Shown here: piece after piece, positions 1-5,758 of the stretch | Layout: every line of letters starts with the position of its first letter | Numbering within the stretch: position 1 is the first letter of the stretch | Position numbers and translations under genes: made by a program | The notes under the pieces: model-generated | The model's input: only the letters and a program-made list of their open reading frames with translations | Told to the model about the DNA's origin: nothing | The model's database searches: none | Source: Candidatus Bathyarchaeota archaeon | GTDB taxonomy: Archaea > Thermoproteota > Bathyarchaeia > Bathyarchaeales > DTEX01 | Length of the DNA: 8,182 nucleotides | NCBI GenBank assembly: GCA_018397055.1 | Contig: JAGTQS010000049.1 | Coordinates: 5,213 to 13,394, forward strand | Reading direction: 5' to 3'

Positions 1-555
1 GCGGTCCAAATTGTTAAAGCTTTAACAATTTTGTTAGAACCAATTGTGCCCTTTACATGCGAAAAATTACTAAAAATTCTTAATTTGCCTTCCGATGTTC
101 GATTTGAGGATGCTGTAAAATTACTTATTCCAGGTTACAAGATTAATGAACCTAAACCCTTATTTAATAAGATTGAGGCATCAGAAATGGAGCTACAGGA
201 AAAACTGAAAAAATTGAGAGACACATCACAAAAAATCTCATATGAAGAGTTTTCAAAAATTGATCTTCGGATAGGTAAAATTATCAAAGTAGAAAAAGTT
301 AAGGGCTCAGACAATCTCATAAAACTTTCAGTCGATGTAGGAGATAATCGAATAAAAACCGCAGTAGCAGGAATAGCAAAATATTACAAACCAGAAGAAC
401 TCGAAGGGCAACAATTAACAGTGATAACAAACCTAGAGCCTAGAAGAATCTTTGGCATAGAATCCGAAATAATGATTCTAGCAGCTCAGGATGAAAAGAA
501 TGTTGTATTGCTTCAACCGGAAAAACCTGTAAAAAATGGTGCAAAAGTAAGCTAG
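1..555 (+). CDS. metG: Methionyl-tRNA synthetase, C-terminal part (5' end outside window)
   Basis: This is the 3' end of a gene that enters from the left: the reading frame is open from base 1 and codes for 184 visible residues before TAG at 553. The first ~50 residues carry the end of the class Ia anticodon-binding helical bundle (the LLEPIVPFTCEKL stretch matches the usual L-x-P-x-x-P-F-x-x-E-x-L pattern). A charged linker follows, then a C-terminal OB-fold tRNA-binding domain (about residues 80-184) of the Trbp111/EMAPII/MetRS-beta family, with the DLRIGKI start and the NLEPRRIFGIES segment. MetRS charges tRNA-Met in the cytoplasm; the fused domain raises tRNA affinity and mediates dimerisation in relatives. 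The S-x-G-M-I-L-A-A motif reads SEIMILAA here, with Ile replacing Gly. A TTG at 31 could be mistaken for a start, but the upstream codons continue the same conserved helix, so the gene is 5'-truncated only by the window edge. Confidence 0.93.
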   Translation, partial: AVQIVKALTILLEPIVPFTCEKLLKILNLPSDVRFEDAVKLLIPGYKINEPKPLFNKIEASEMELQEKLKKLRDTSQKISYEEFSKIDLRIGKIIKVEKVKGSDNLIKLSVDVGDNRIKTAVAGIAKYYKPEELEGQQLTVITNLEPRRIFGIESEIMILAAQDEKNVVLLQPEKPVKNGAKVS

Positions 556-573
556 CTATAAAAAATTGAACAT

Positions 574-589
574 AAAAATTTCATTTTTT
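574..589. terminator. Bidirectional T-tract/hairpin terminator between convergent metG and ftsZ
   Basis: The 55-bp gap between the two convergent stop codons is almost pure A/T. It contains AAAAAT (574-579) and ATTTTT (583-588) as a small hairpin with a three-base loop, giving T-runs on both strands. Archaeal RNA polymerase terminates at T-rich tracts, so this could serve both genes. The stem is weak; the T-runs are the main evidence. Confidence 0.45.
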
Positions 590-610
590 AATAAATAAAA
601 ATTTGGGACT

Positions 611-1711
611 TTAGACTTGGTACAAACCTAAGTCAATGTTATGAGGTTTTGCAGTTTCCCCTTTCTTATCTAGTTGATAGATCTCTGGCATCCCAGAACC
701 ATACCCACTTAGAAGATATTGCGAATGAACACCGGTCATAACGAGTGTAACTTTTAATGTTCCAGCCAATGCTGGATTTACTCTTGCTCCCCAAATTACA
801 AGAGCATCATCGCTCATCATCTGCGTTACAATTTCACCTACTCTATTGGCCTCATCGATTGTCATCTGGTCGTCACCTGCAACATGAATTAATGCCCCCT
901 TAGCTCCTGCGTAGTCGACATCAAGTAATGGCATCTTCAACGCTTTTTGCACAGCCTCTTCAGCTCGGTTCGGCGCGTCAGATTGGCCAATGCCCGCTAC
1001 AGCTACGCCGCCTTTCCTAATGATTGTTCGGAAGTCTGCAAAGTCCAAATTTATCAAGCTTGGCAAAGAGATAGTTTCAGTTATTCCACTAATCATGTTG
1101 GCCAAAACACCATCCCCAACCTTGAAGGCTTCGTTTATTGGCAGCTGAGGAACCAATCTCATCAACTTATTATTGTCGATAACAATTACTGTGTCGCACT
1201 CTCTTCGCAGCTCAGCCAAACCCTTTACAGCATAGGCAATGCGGCCCTTTTCAATTTTGAACGGCATTGTCACAACGCCGACAACAATCGCTCCTTTCTC
1301 TCGAGCTAACTTAGCTACAACGGGGGATGCACCTGTGCCTGTTCCTCCACCCATACCTGCAGTTACGAAAGCTATGTCAACGCCTTCAAGAATTTTTGAT
1401 ACCTGTTCAGCTGATTCTTCGATAGCCGCTCTACCGACCTCTGGATCACCGCCTGAACCTAAACCTCTAGTAAGCTTCTCCCCTATCAAAAGTTTAATTT
1501 TTGAATGAGTAACCCTTAAATGTTGCATGTCTGTATTAAGAGCAACACAATCAGCAACAACATTACCCATTTCCATCAGACGATTAACGGTGTTGTTTCC
1601 TGCCCCTCCAACCCCAAGGACCATTATACGGCAGTAGCCTGGATCTCTGATTCCTTCAGGTAAGGTTTCGTCCCATGAAAATTGTAATGCTTTATCAGCT
1701 ATCTTTGGCAT
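611..1711 (-). CDS. ftsZ2: Cell division protein FtsZ, archaeal FtsZ2 type
   Basis: Tubulin-superfamily GTPase that polymerises into the division ring at mid-cell; 366 residues from the chosen start. Visible motifs, numbered from that start: GVGGAGNN nucleotide-binding loop (33-40), tubulin signature GGGTGTG (121-127), and T7 synergy loop NLDFAD (221-226) with the catalytic Asp; the loop continues as ADF rather than ADV or ADM. The C-terminal half (segments LLDVDYAGAKGALIH and VIWGARVNPALAG) resembles haloarchaeal FtsZ2 more than FtsZ1, from memory of those sequences. A linker ends in IDLGLYQV, a candidate tail peptide for a membrane anchor such as SepF. The frame opens further at ATG 1735, but that ATG has no ribosome site, whereas ATG 1711 follows GGGAG at 4 bases. 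The start overlaps the end of the upstream cdrS gene by 17 bases, so the two are probably translationally coupled. Confidence 0.96.
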   Translation of the reverse strand: MPKIADKALQFSWDETLPEGIRDPGYCRIMVLGVGGAGNNTVNRLMEMGNVVADCVALNTDMQHLRVTHSKIKLLIGEKLTRGLGSGGDPEVGRAAIEESAEQVSKILEGVDIAFVTAGMGGGTGTGASPVVAKLAREKGAIVVGVVTMPFKIEKGRIAYAVKGLAELRRECDTVIVIDNNKLMRLVPQLPINEAFKVGDGVLANMISGITETISLPSLINLDFADFRTIIRKGGVAVAGIGQSDAPNRAEEAVQKALKMPLLDVDYAGAKGALIHVAGDDQMTIDEANRVGEIVTQMMSDDALVIWGARVNPALAGTLKVTLVMTGVHSQYLLSGYGSGMPEIYQLDKKGETAKPHNIDLGLYQV

Positions 1712-1859
1712 CTTTCTCCCTTTCCCATAACTCATTGGAGATTAAGTCTCGAATAGCTACTCGAATCGCTTCAGCTCTATGGGGATAATATCTTTTTGTT
1801 ACAAGTTCATCTAATGCCTCTAAGTATGGTTCAGGAAGATAAAGTGTAATAAGTTTCAT
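1695..1859 (-). CDS. cdrS: Ribbon-helix-helix regulator, CdrS-like, upstream of ftsZ2
   Basis: A 54-codon gene read from ATG 1859 to TGA 1695. The N-terminal residues MKLITLYLP form the DNA-contacting beta strand typical of ribbon-helix-helix proteins. PEPYLEALDELV is helix 1, the YYPHRAEAIRVAIRDLI segment (24-40) is the turn and helix 2 with the S/R-x-A-I-R pattern of the family, and a short charged tail follows (ELWEREKDAKDS). Such proteins dimerise to bind DNA. In Haloferax and Halobacterium the small RHH protein CdrS is encoded directly before ftsZ2 and regulates cell-division genes; the same arrangement here, with a 17-base overlap into ftsZ2, supports a CdrS orthologue. AGGTGA lies 5 bases before the ATG and a TATA-like box lies at 1903-1910. 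What is inferred is the regulatory target, probably its own operon; the fold assignment itself is strong. Confidence 0.88.
   Translation of the reverse strand: MKLITLYLPEPYLEALDELVTKRYYPHRAEAIRVAIRDLISNELWEREKDAKDS
1716..1720 (-). promoter_or_regulatory. Ribosome binding site selecting the ftsZ2 start at 1711
   Basis: GGGAG on the minus strand, 4 bases before ATG 1711, inside the 3' end of cdrS. The alternative in-frame ATG at 1735 is preceded by AATCTCC, which has no purine-rich site. This favours the 366-residue FtsZ. Confidence 0.6.
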
Positions 1860-1864
1860 ATTCT

Positions 1865-1870
1865 TCACCT
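1865..1870 (-). promoter_or_regulatory. Ribosome binding site of cdrS
   Basis: AGGTGA on the minus strand with 5 bases to ATG 1859. It is a strong match to the anti-SD complement and confirms that the short 54-codon frame is translated. Confidence 0.7.
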
Positions 1871-1902
1871 AGAACATAGGAACCAATTTTCATCATAAAT
1901 AT

Positions 1903-1910
1903 GTATATAA
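1903..1910 (-). promoter_or_regulatory. TATA box of the cdrS-ftsZ2 operon
   Basis: TTATATAC on the minus strand. An archaeal start site about 25 bases downstream would fall near 1880, leaving a leader of about 20 bases that contains the AGGTGA ribosome site. No other gene start on this strand would use it. Confidence 0.5.
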
Positions 1911-1911
1911 T

Positions 1912-1924
1912 ATGATTTAATCAT
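1912..1924. promoter_or_regulatory. Candidate operator: inverted repeat upstream of the cdrS TATA box
   Basis: ATGATTTAATCAT is a 6+1+6 inverted repeat (ATGATT / AATCAT) abutting the cdrS TATA box on its upstream side, where BRE or repressor binding would affect initiation. RHH dimers bind short palindromes, so autoregulation by CdrS is possible. The region is very AT-rich and a chance palindrome cannot be excluded. Confidence 0.3.
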
Positions 1925-2072
1925 GATATAATTATAAATGTTACATTTTCTTTTAAGTCTTTTTATTATAGATATTGATGGTATTACAAAATAATGTTAA
2001 TAATAAGGTTTTATTTTTCTATTTTTTACTAAAATGGTGATAAGGATAACTATTCTTAATCCAAAAAAATAA

Positions 2073-2222
2073 TAGACCTTAGTCGTTATTATTTCGCATT
2101 CAGAAATAGTGCTGAAAAATCTAAAATCATTTAAGAATTCTGCTAAAAAGTGGATGAATCGCAAAAAAAGACGGTTAATAATAGCTGAAATTTCTAGAAG
2201 TATTAATAACGACTAAGGTCTA
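2073..2222. repeat. 150-bp element bounded by a perfect 19-bp inverted repeat (MITE-like)
   Basis: The left arm at 2073-2091 (TAGACCTTAGTCGTTATTA) and the right arm at 2204-2222 are exact reverse complements over 19 bases. The 112-base interior also has a short inner pairing, AGAAAT (2102-2107) with ATTTCT (2190-2195). Each arm begins or ends with TA, so the element can be read as TA-GACC...GGTC-TA, which matches a TA target duplication such as IS630/Tc1-type transposases make. A non-autonomous miniature transposon is therefore a reasonable reading. A structured RNA or a large regulatory hairpin are alternatives. The inverted repeat is certain; the MITE interpretation is inference. Confidence 0.6.
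2109..2216 (+). other. Short basic reading frame inside the inverted-repeat element
   Basis: GTG 2109 to TAA 2214 encodes 35 residues, very rich in Lys and Arg (for example KKWMNRKKRRLIIAE), and the stop codon lies within the right arm. The frame is open back to the TAG that begins the left arm. There is no ribosome site before the GTG. It could be a residue of a transposase reading frame left in a miniature element, or chance in an A-rich interior. It is not called as a gene. Confidence 0.15.
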
Positions 2223-2232
2223 ATAGGTATTC

Positions 2233-2238
2233 TTATAT
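2233..2238 (+). promoter_or_regulatory. TATA-like box of the methylthiotransferase gene
   Basis: TTATAT at 2233-2238, about 31-36 bases before ATG 2269. Initiation 25 bases downstream would give a leader of only a few bases, so the transcript may be nearly leaderless. The box starts 11 bases beyond the right arm of the inverted-repeat element. Confidence 0.4.
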
Positions 2239-2268
2239 TCGTTATCCGTTAGGATTTGTTAGGTCACT

Positions 2269-3624
2269 ATGGTATCCATCAATGCTGCAGTGAATCCCAA
2301 ATTCAAGCAATTGAGTCAAAAGCAGATTTGTAATGAAAAAACTGTTTATGCTGAAAATTATGGTTGTGCGGCAAATATATTTGACTTCGAGATTCTTATA
2401 AAACAGCTATCTAATGCAGGATATTGCTTAACAAACAATGTTAATTTGGCCAACATTATTTTGATCAATACTTGCGGAGTAAAGAAGCCAACGGAAGATC
2501 GCATAATTGGAAGATTGCAGAAACTTAGCGAAGCAAAAAAACCGCTTATAATTACGGGTTGTCTGCCACGTATTAATCCTAAAGCAATTTTGAAAGCTGC
2601 TCCAGATTTCTCGGTATCTCTAGACCCACATAATGTTGATAAAATACTTGAGGCAGCAAGATTAGCAGAAAACGGTGAAAAAAGAAGAATCTTTACCTCT
2701 AAGAAGCCAATTTTGAAGCTGACCCTTGAAAGGGCTACTCTTAAACCTCCTATTGAAATAATATTAGTCTCAGAGGGATGCGCTGGATCTTGTTCATATT
2801 GTTGTGTTAGGTTCGCTCGGGGAGCCTTGTTTTCTTATCCTAAAGAAACTGTTGTCCAAAGTCTAAGTCAAGCAATTAGAAACGGTATAAAAGAAATTTG
2901 GCTTACTTCACAGGACACTGGAGCTTACGGACTAGACATTCATACAAATCTCGCTGAGCTTTTAAGAGAATGCTGTAAGGTTGAGGGGAAATTTTTCATC
3001 AGAGTTGGAATGATGAATCCGAACCATGTCCTCCCAATAATTGATGAACTTATAGACGTCTATAGGGATGAAAAAATTTTCAAATTTCTTCACCTTCCAG
3101 TTCAAAGTGGAGATAACCTAATTCTCAAACAAATGAATCGAGGATACTCAGTCGAGGATTATTTGACAATAGTTCACAAATTTAGAGAAAAAATTCCTGA
3201 AATAACCCTATCAACAGACATTATTTGTGGTTTTCCAGGCGAAACCGAAGATAATTTTCAAAGAACCCTTAATCTTGTTAGACAAGTTAAGCCGGACATA
3301 GTTAATATATCAAGATTCTTTCCAAGACCTAATACATCTGCAGAAAAGATGAAAAGAATTGAGGTAAGTACAGTGAAAGAAAGGAGCACGCTTTTATTCC
3401 ATTTAATTAAAAAGCTAACGTATGAGAGAAACCAAAAATGGGTAGGATGGGAAGGAGAAACACTTATTGACGAACGAGGTAAAGGTCAATCTTGGATAGG
3501 GCGGAACTTTTCTTACAAACCCATAGTAGTGAAGGACGATAGAAACCTTCTTGGAAAATTCGTAAAAGTAAAAGTTACAAAATCATTTTCAACATACCTG
3601 GAGGCAGAGGTGGTCAATATCTAA
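2269..3624 (+). CDS. tRNA (N6-threonylcarbamoyladenosine(37)-C2)-methylthiotransferase, archaeal/CDKAL1 type
   Basis: Radical SAM enzyme of the MiaB/RimO/MtaB family, 451 residues, which converts t6A37 of tRNA to ms2t6A using SAM and two 4Fe-4S clusters. Domain order: N-terminal UPF0004 domain (about 24-135) with cluster-binding Cys33 (NYGCAAN), Cys69 (NTCGVK) and Cys98 (TGCLP); radical SAM core (about 160-385) with Cys171, Cys175 and Cys178 in the CxxxCxxC motif (followed by an extra Cys179) and the later LPVQSGD and DIICGFPGET motifs; C-terminal TRAM RNA-binding domain (about 390-451). Length and order are normal for the archaeal subfamily. The missing A-directed features of RimO and the archaeal context favour a tRNA substrate; the exact base is inferred from the family. 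The ~23 residues before the first domain are not conserved, and no better start is seen; GTTAGGT lies just before ATG 2269. It converges on the DUF59 gene. Confidence 0.92.
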   Translation: MVSINAAVNPKFKQLSQKQICNEKTVYAENYGCAANIFDFEILIKQLSNAGYCLTNNVNLANIILINTCGVKKPTEDRIIGRLQKLSEAKKPLIITGCLPRINPKAILKAAPDFSVSLDPHNVDKILEAARLAENGEKRRIFTSKKPILKLTLERATLKPPIEIILVSEGCAGSCSYCCVRFARGALFSYPKETVVQSLSQAIRNGIKEIWLTSQDTGAYGLDIHTNLAELLRECCKVEGKFFIRVGMMNPNHVLPIIDELIDVYRDEKIFKFLHLPVQSGDNLILKQMNRGYSVEDYLTIVHKFREKIPEITLSTDIICGFPGETEDNFQRTLNLVRQVKPDIVNISRFFPRPNTSAEKMKRIEVSTVKERSTLLFHLIKKLTYERNQKWVGWEGETLIDERGKGQSWIGRNFSYKPIVVKDDRNLLGKFVKVKVTKSFSTYLEAEVVNI

Positions 3625-3657
3625 GTTAAGCTCGTTATAAAATGATAAGATGCTAAC

Positions 3658-3942
3658 TTATTTGTTGATTCTTTCGTTAATTTCGTTTTCCATAATATGC
3701 CCTCGAACGAAGACCAGTGCCTTTTTTACTCCCTCCACGTTTTCAGCTTTATTTTTAATTTCGACTGCTATTTTAATAGCCATCGGGCAAACTGGGCTTG
3801 TAGGTGTGAAATCAATTCTCACAACACCACGTTCAGTCTCTTTAACTAGTCGAATCATCTTCATTTCGCTTAATGCAAGACCGGTCTCTAGATCAATAAT
3901 CTTTCCAATTTCGTTTAGCACCTTATCTTCCAAGTCTGTCAT
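3658..3942 (-). CDS. MIP18/DUF59 family metal-sulfur cluster assembly protein
   Basis: A small 94-residue cytosolic protein that is a single MIP18/DUF59 domain. Typical features are an N-terminal helix with D-x-E-T-G-L-A (residues 17-23, resembling the family's D-P-E-x-x-x-x), a central strand with a basic and acidic pattern, and TSPVCPMA near residues 48-55, whose Cys53 is the conserved reactive or cluster-binding cysteine. Relatives (SufT, the PaaD domain, eukaryotic CIA2) act in late iron-sulfur cluster assembly or as cluster carriers; the client here is unknown. GAGGGTGA sits 8 bases before ATG 3942, giving a firm start. It is convergent with the radical SAM methylthiotransferase, 33 bp apart; both concern Fe-S chemistry, but shared function is only inferred. 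Confidence 0.88.
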   Translation of the reverse strand: MTDLEDKVLNEIGKIIDLETGLALSEMKMIRLVKETERGVVRIDFTPTSPVCPMAIKIAVEIKNKAENVEGVKKALVFVRGHIMENEINERINK

Positions 3943-4223
3943 CGTTTATATCACCCTCTTGTAAATAGTAATAGATTAAGAAAATAGGTTCAACCCTTAA
4001 TAAAAATTAAACTCAATACTAACTTTGGCTGCTGTTGTTTTATTTCAAGTAAGTATGATAAACTGGATTTATTTATTGTTGAAAATGAAGTGTTCAGTAA
4101 AGCTGAAACGTGAAGAGCCGAATTTTTTGAAGAGATGCATGAAAAAAGTAATTTATAGACATGTTATTCTATTTAACTACAAGGTAGTTTTCACAGGCAG
4201 TTTCTAAGAGGGCGGTTAGGTAT
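3943..4223. other. Intergenic region with possible decayed coding remnant
   Basis: 281 bp between the divergent DUF59 and RimK-like genes. Its left end holds the DUF59 ribosome site (3951-3958) and a T/A-rich stretch around 3997-4006 that could be its TATA box. Its right end holds TTTATAG (4152-4158), a possible TATA box for the gene at 4224. Between them, frame 3988-4158 reads like protein but has no start codon and one TGA at 4111. A TTG-started frame at 4025-4207 has no ribosome site and resembles no family I know, so it is not called. Confidence 0.55.
4152..4158 (+). promoter_or_regulatory. Possible TATA box of the RimK-like/mobA operon
   Basis: TTTATAG, about 66-72 bases before the TTG start at 4224; a start site 25 bases downstream would leave a leader of about 40 bases containing the GGTTAGG purine-rich segment at 4214-4220. 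Position is plausible but not distinctive in this AT-rich DNA. Confidence 0.28.
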
Positions 4224-5096
4224 TTGAAAATCGGTATTTTAACGCGAAACGTGAAGTCTTGGTGTTCAACCCAACTTGTATCATCAATTATTAAAAATAA
4301 CGCTATTCCTGTTTGTTTTAGTTTCAGAGACTTAATTACAAGGGTAGGATTTAAACCTCAAGTATCAACACATGTTTATAACATTTTATGTGAACTAGAT
4401 GCAATCATTGTCCGACCTATTGGACGAGGATCGTTAGAAGAAATTGTTTTCCGAATGGACGTTCTTCACAGACTTAAGAGGTTAGGCATGTACATTCTGA
4501 ATCCGCCGTCTGCAATAGAAAAATCTGTTGACAAGTTTTTTACATTATCCTTACTGGAAGAGGCTGGGCTTCCTGTTCCAAGAACCATTGCTGTGGAAAG
4601 CGCAAATGCAGCTTTAAAAGTATTCCATGAACTGGGCGAAGATGTTGTTGTTAAACCCATATTTGGTTCACGCGGAATTGGCTCTACAAGGGTCTCAAAT
4701 AAGGATGTTGCAGAGAGGGTTTTTCGAGCATTGGAGTTTAATCATCAAGTTATTTATATTCAAGAGTTTGTTCCTCATGGAAACTATGATTTCAGAATTT
4801 TTGTGCTTGGTGATCGAATTCTTTCTTCTATGCGTAGGGTATCAGAAAATTGGAAGACCAACGTAAGTCAAGGAGCAGTTCCTGAACCGTATTATCCATC
4901 CCATGAAATCGCAGATTTGGCTCTTAAGGGAGCTAAGACATTAGAATGCCAAGTTGCAGGAGTAGACATTCTTGAAACAAATTACGGCCCTTTAATCATT
5001 GAAATTAACAGCCAACCGGGATGGAGGGGATTACAATCTGTAACTAAAATTAACATTGCAGACGAAATAATAAAATATGTTCTTGAAAAAATATGA
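4224..5096 (+). CDS. RimK-family ATP-grasp alpha-L-glutamate ligase, MptN/CofF-like
   Basis: An ATP-grasp ligase of 290 residues that joins L-glutamate to a carboxylate with ATP. Seen in order: an N-terminal Rossmann-like preATP-grasp domain (1-95, starting MKIGILTRN) with the RPIGRGSLEEIVFRMD stretch typical of the archaeal MptN/CofF branch; Lys104 in SVDK; Lys144 in VVVKP; the glycine loop GSRGIG (148-153); hinge residue Glu181 in IQEFVPHG; DFRIFV (189-194); SENWKTN (207-213); and metal ligands Asp248, Glu260 and Asn262 in EINSQPGW. MptN adds glutamate to tetrahydromethanopterin and CofF caps F420-gamma-glutamate; cofE nearby makes a cofactor substrate likely, but the family also includes RimK and LysX, so the substrate is not settled. 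Start is TTG 4224, which gives the canonical MKIGIL beginning and follows TTAGG by 4 bases. mobA follows 18 bp downstream, probably in one operon. Confidence 0.87.
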   Translation: MKIGILTRNVKSWCSTQLVSSIIKNNAIPVCFSFRDLITRVGFKPQVSTHVYNILCELDAIIVRPIGRGSLEEIVFRMDVLHRLKRLGMYILNPPSAIEKSVDKFFTLSLLEEAGLPVPRTIAVESANAALKVFHELGEDVVVKPIFGSRGIGSTRVSNKDVAERVFRALEFNHQVIYIQEFVPHGNYDFRIFVLGDRILSSMRRVSENWKTNVSQGAVPEPYYPSHEIADLALKGAKTLECQVAGVDILETNYGPLIIEINSQPGWRGLQSVTKINIADEIIKYVLEKI

Positions 5097-5114
5097 GCTG
5101 TTGAGGGTACTTTA

Positions 5115-5747
5115 ATGGAAAAAGCTGCAATAATTCTTGCAGGTGGATTCTCGAAAAGGTTTGGGCAAGATAAAGGACTCGTAAAACTCGCTAGCAAACC
5201 GCTTGTTTTACATGTGCTTGAAAGGGCAAAAACGATCGCGGATGAGGTTCTAGTGATTGTAAGCTCAAAAAAACAAAAAGAAGATTATTCAAGTTATATT
5301 CCTGAGAAGAATTGGATAATTATTGACAACGGAAAAGTTAGAAGCCCGCTTATTGGCGCCTTAACTGGGTTTTCAAATACGTCGGCTGAATATTCTCTCC
5401 TACTTCCATGCGACACTCCTTTTATATCGATTAAAGTTATTGAATTATTATTTGAGACATGTGTAAATGTTGACGCTTGCATTCCAAGATGGCCTAATGA
5501 TAACATTGAGCCGTTGCAAGCTGTTTACAAAACAAAGTCCGCTCTAAAGGCCTCAAAACAAGCATTAAAACAATCAGAAATGAGGCTTTTAAACATGATT
5601 CAACATCAAAAAAGAGTTAGATATCTTTCAACCACCGTTATTCAACAGCTAGACCCTAATTTGATAACATTTTTTAATATTAACACAAAAAAGGATTTAT
5701 CGAGGGCTATTAAACTAGCACAAGATGGATTAAATAAAAATTTTTAA
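5115..5747 (+). CDS. mobA: MobA-like molybdenum cofactor guanylyltransferase
   Basis: A nucleotidyltransferase of 210 residues that transfers a nucleotide (GMP for MobA) from NTP to molybdopterin, giving the dinucleotide form of the Mo/W cofactor. The N-terminal fold opens with IILAGGFSKRFGQDKG (6-21), the LAGGxSxRxGxDK nucleotide-binding signature with Lys20. PLIGALTGF (78-86) is the usual second loop, and LPCDTPF (97-103) carries the metal-binding Asp100. IEPLQAVYK (131-139) and FFNINTKKDL near the C terminus are also typical of MobA. Length is normal. ATG 5115 has GAGGG about 7 bases upstream and lies 18 bp after the RimK-like gene, so the two are probably co-transcribed. Cytidylyl-preferring relatives (MocA) have similar motifs, so the nucleotide is assigned by the family and not proven. 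Confidence 0.88.
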   Translation: MEKAAIILAGGFSKRFGQDKGLVKLASKPLVLHVLERAKTIADEVLVIVSSKKQKEDYSSYIPEKNWIIIDNGKVRSPLIGALTGFSNTSAEYSLLLPCDTPFISIKVIELLFETCVNVDACIPRWPNDNIEPLQAVYKTKSALKASKQALKQSEMRLLNMIQHQKRVRYLSTTVIQQLDPNLITFFNINTKKDLSRAIKLAQDGLNKNF

Positions 5748-5758
5748 AGCATCAGTAG

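Larger units (their letters stand above)
1860..2268. other. Divergent intergenic region between cdrS and the methylthiotransferase gene
   Basis: 409 bp with no convincing conserved gene. From the left it holds the cdrS ribosome site and promoter (1865-1910), a palindrome (1912-1924), a very AT-rich featureless stretch (about 1925-2072), an inverted-repeat-bounded element (2073-2222), and the TATA-like box of the rightward gene (2233-2238). No tRNA or box C/D pattern was seen. Confidence 0.7.

Noticed and set aside
947..1508. Two rightward reading frames inside ftsZ (947-1309 and 1239-1508)
   Set aside because: They are antisense to a strongly conserved ftsZ frame, show no family features and have no ribosome sites.
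2044..2247. Outer pair GGATAAC (2044-2050) and GTTATCC (2241-2247), and direct repeat TATTCTTA (2051-2058, 2228-2235), flanking the inverted-repeat element
   Set aside because: Spacing from the two arms is unequal (14-22 bases left, 5-18 right), so they are not true extensions or target duplications; 7-8 base matches are expected by chance in DNA this AT-rich.
3625..3657. Imperfect inverted repeat GTTAAGC / GCTAAC between convergent stops
   Set aside because: Mismatched and short, without a T-tract; not enough for a terminator call.
3650..3964. Rightward frame opposite the DUF59 gene
   Set aside because: Hydrophobic-looking but simply the complement of a conserved gene with a good ribosome site on the other strand.
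4111..4113. TGA as a possible selenocysteine codon in frame 3988-4158
   Set aside because: No start codon, no SECIS-like hairpin noticed and no redox motif around the TGA; a nonsense mutation or chance is simpler.
4025..4207. 60-residue frame starting with TTG in the intergenic gap
   Set aside because: No ribosome site, no recognisable domain; the neighbouring frame looks more protein-like.
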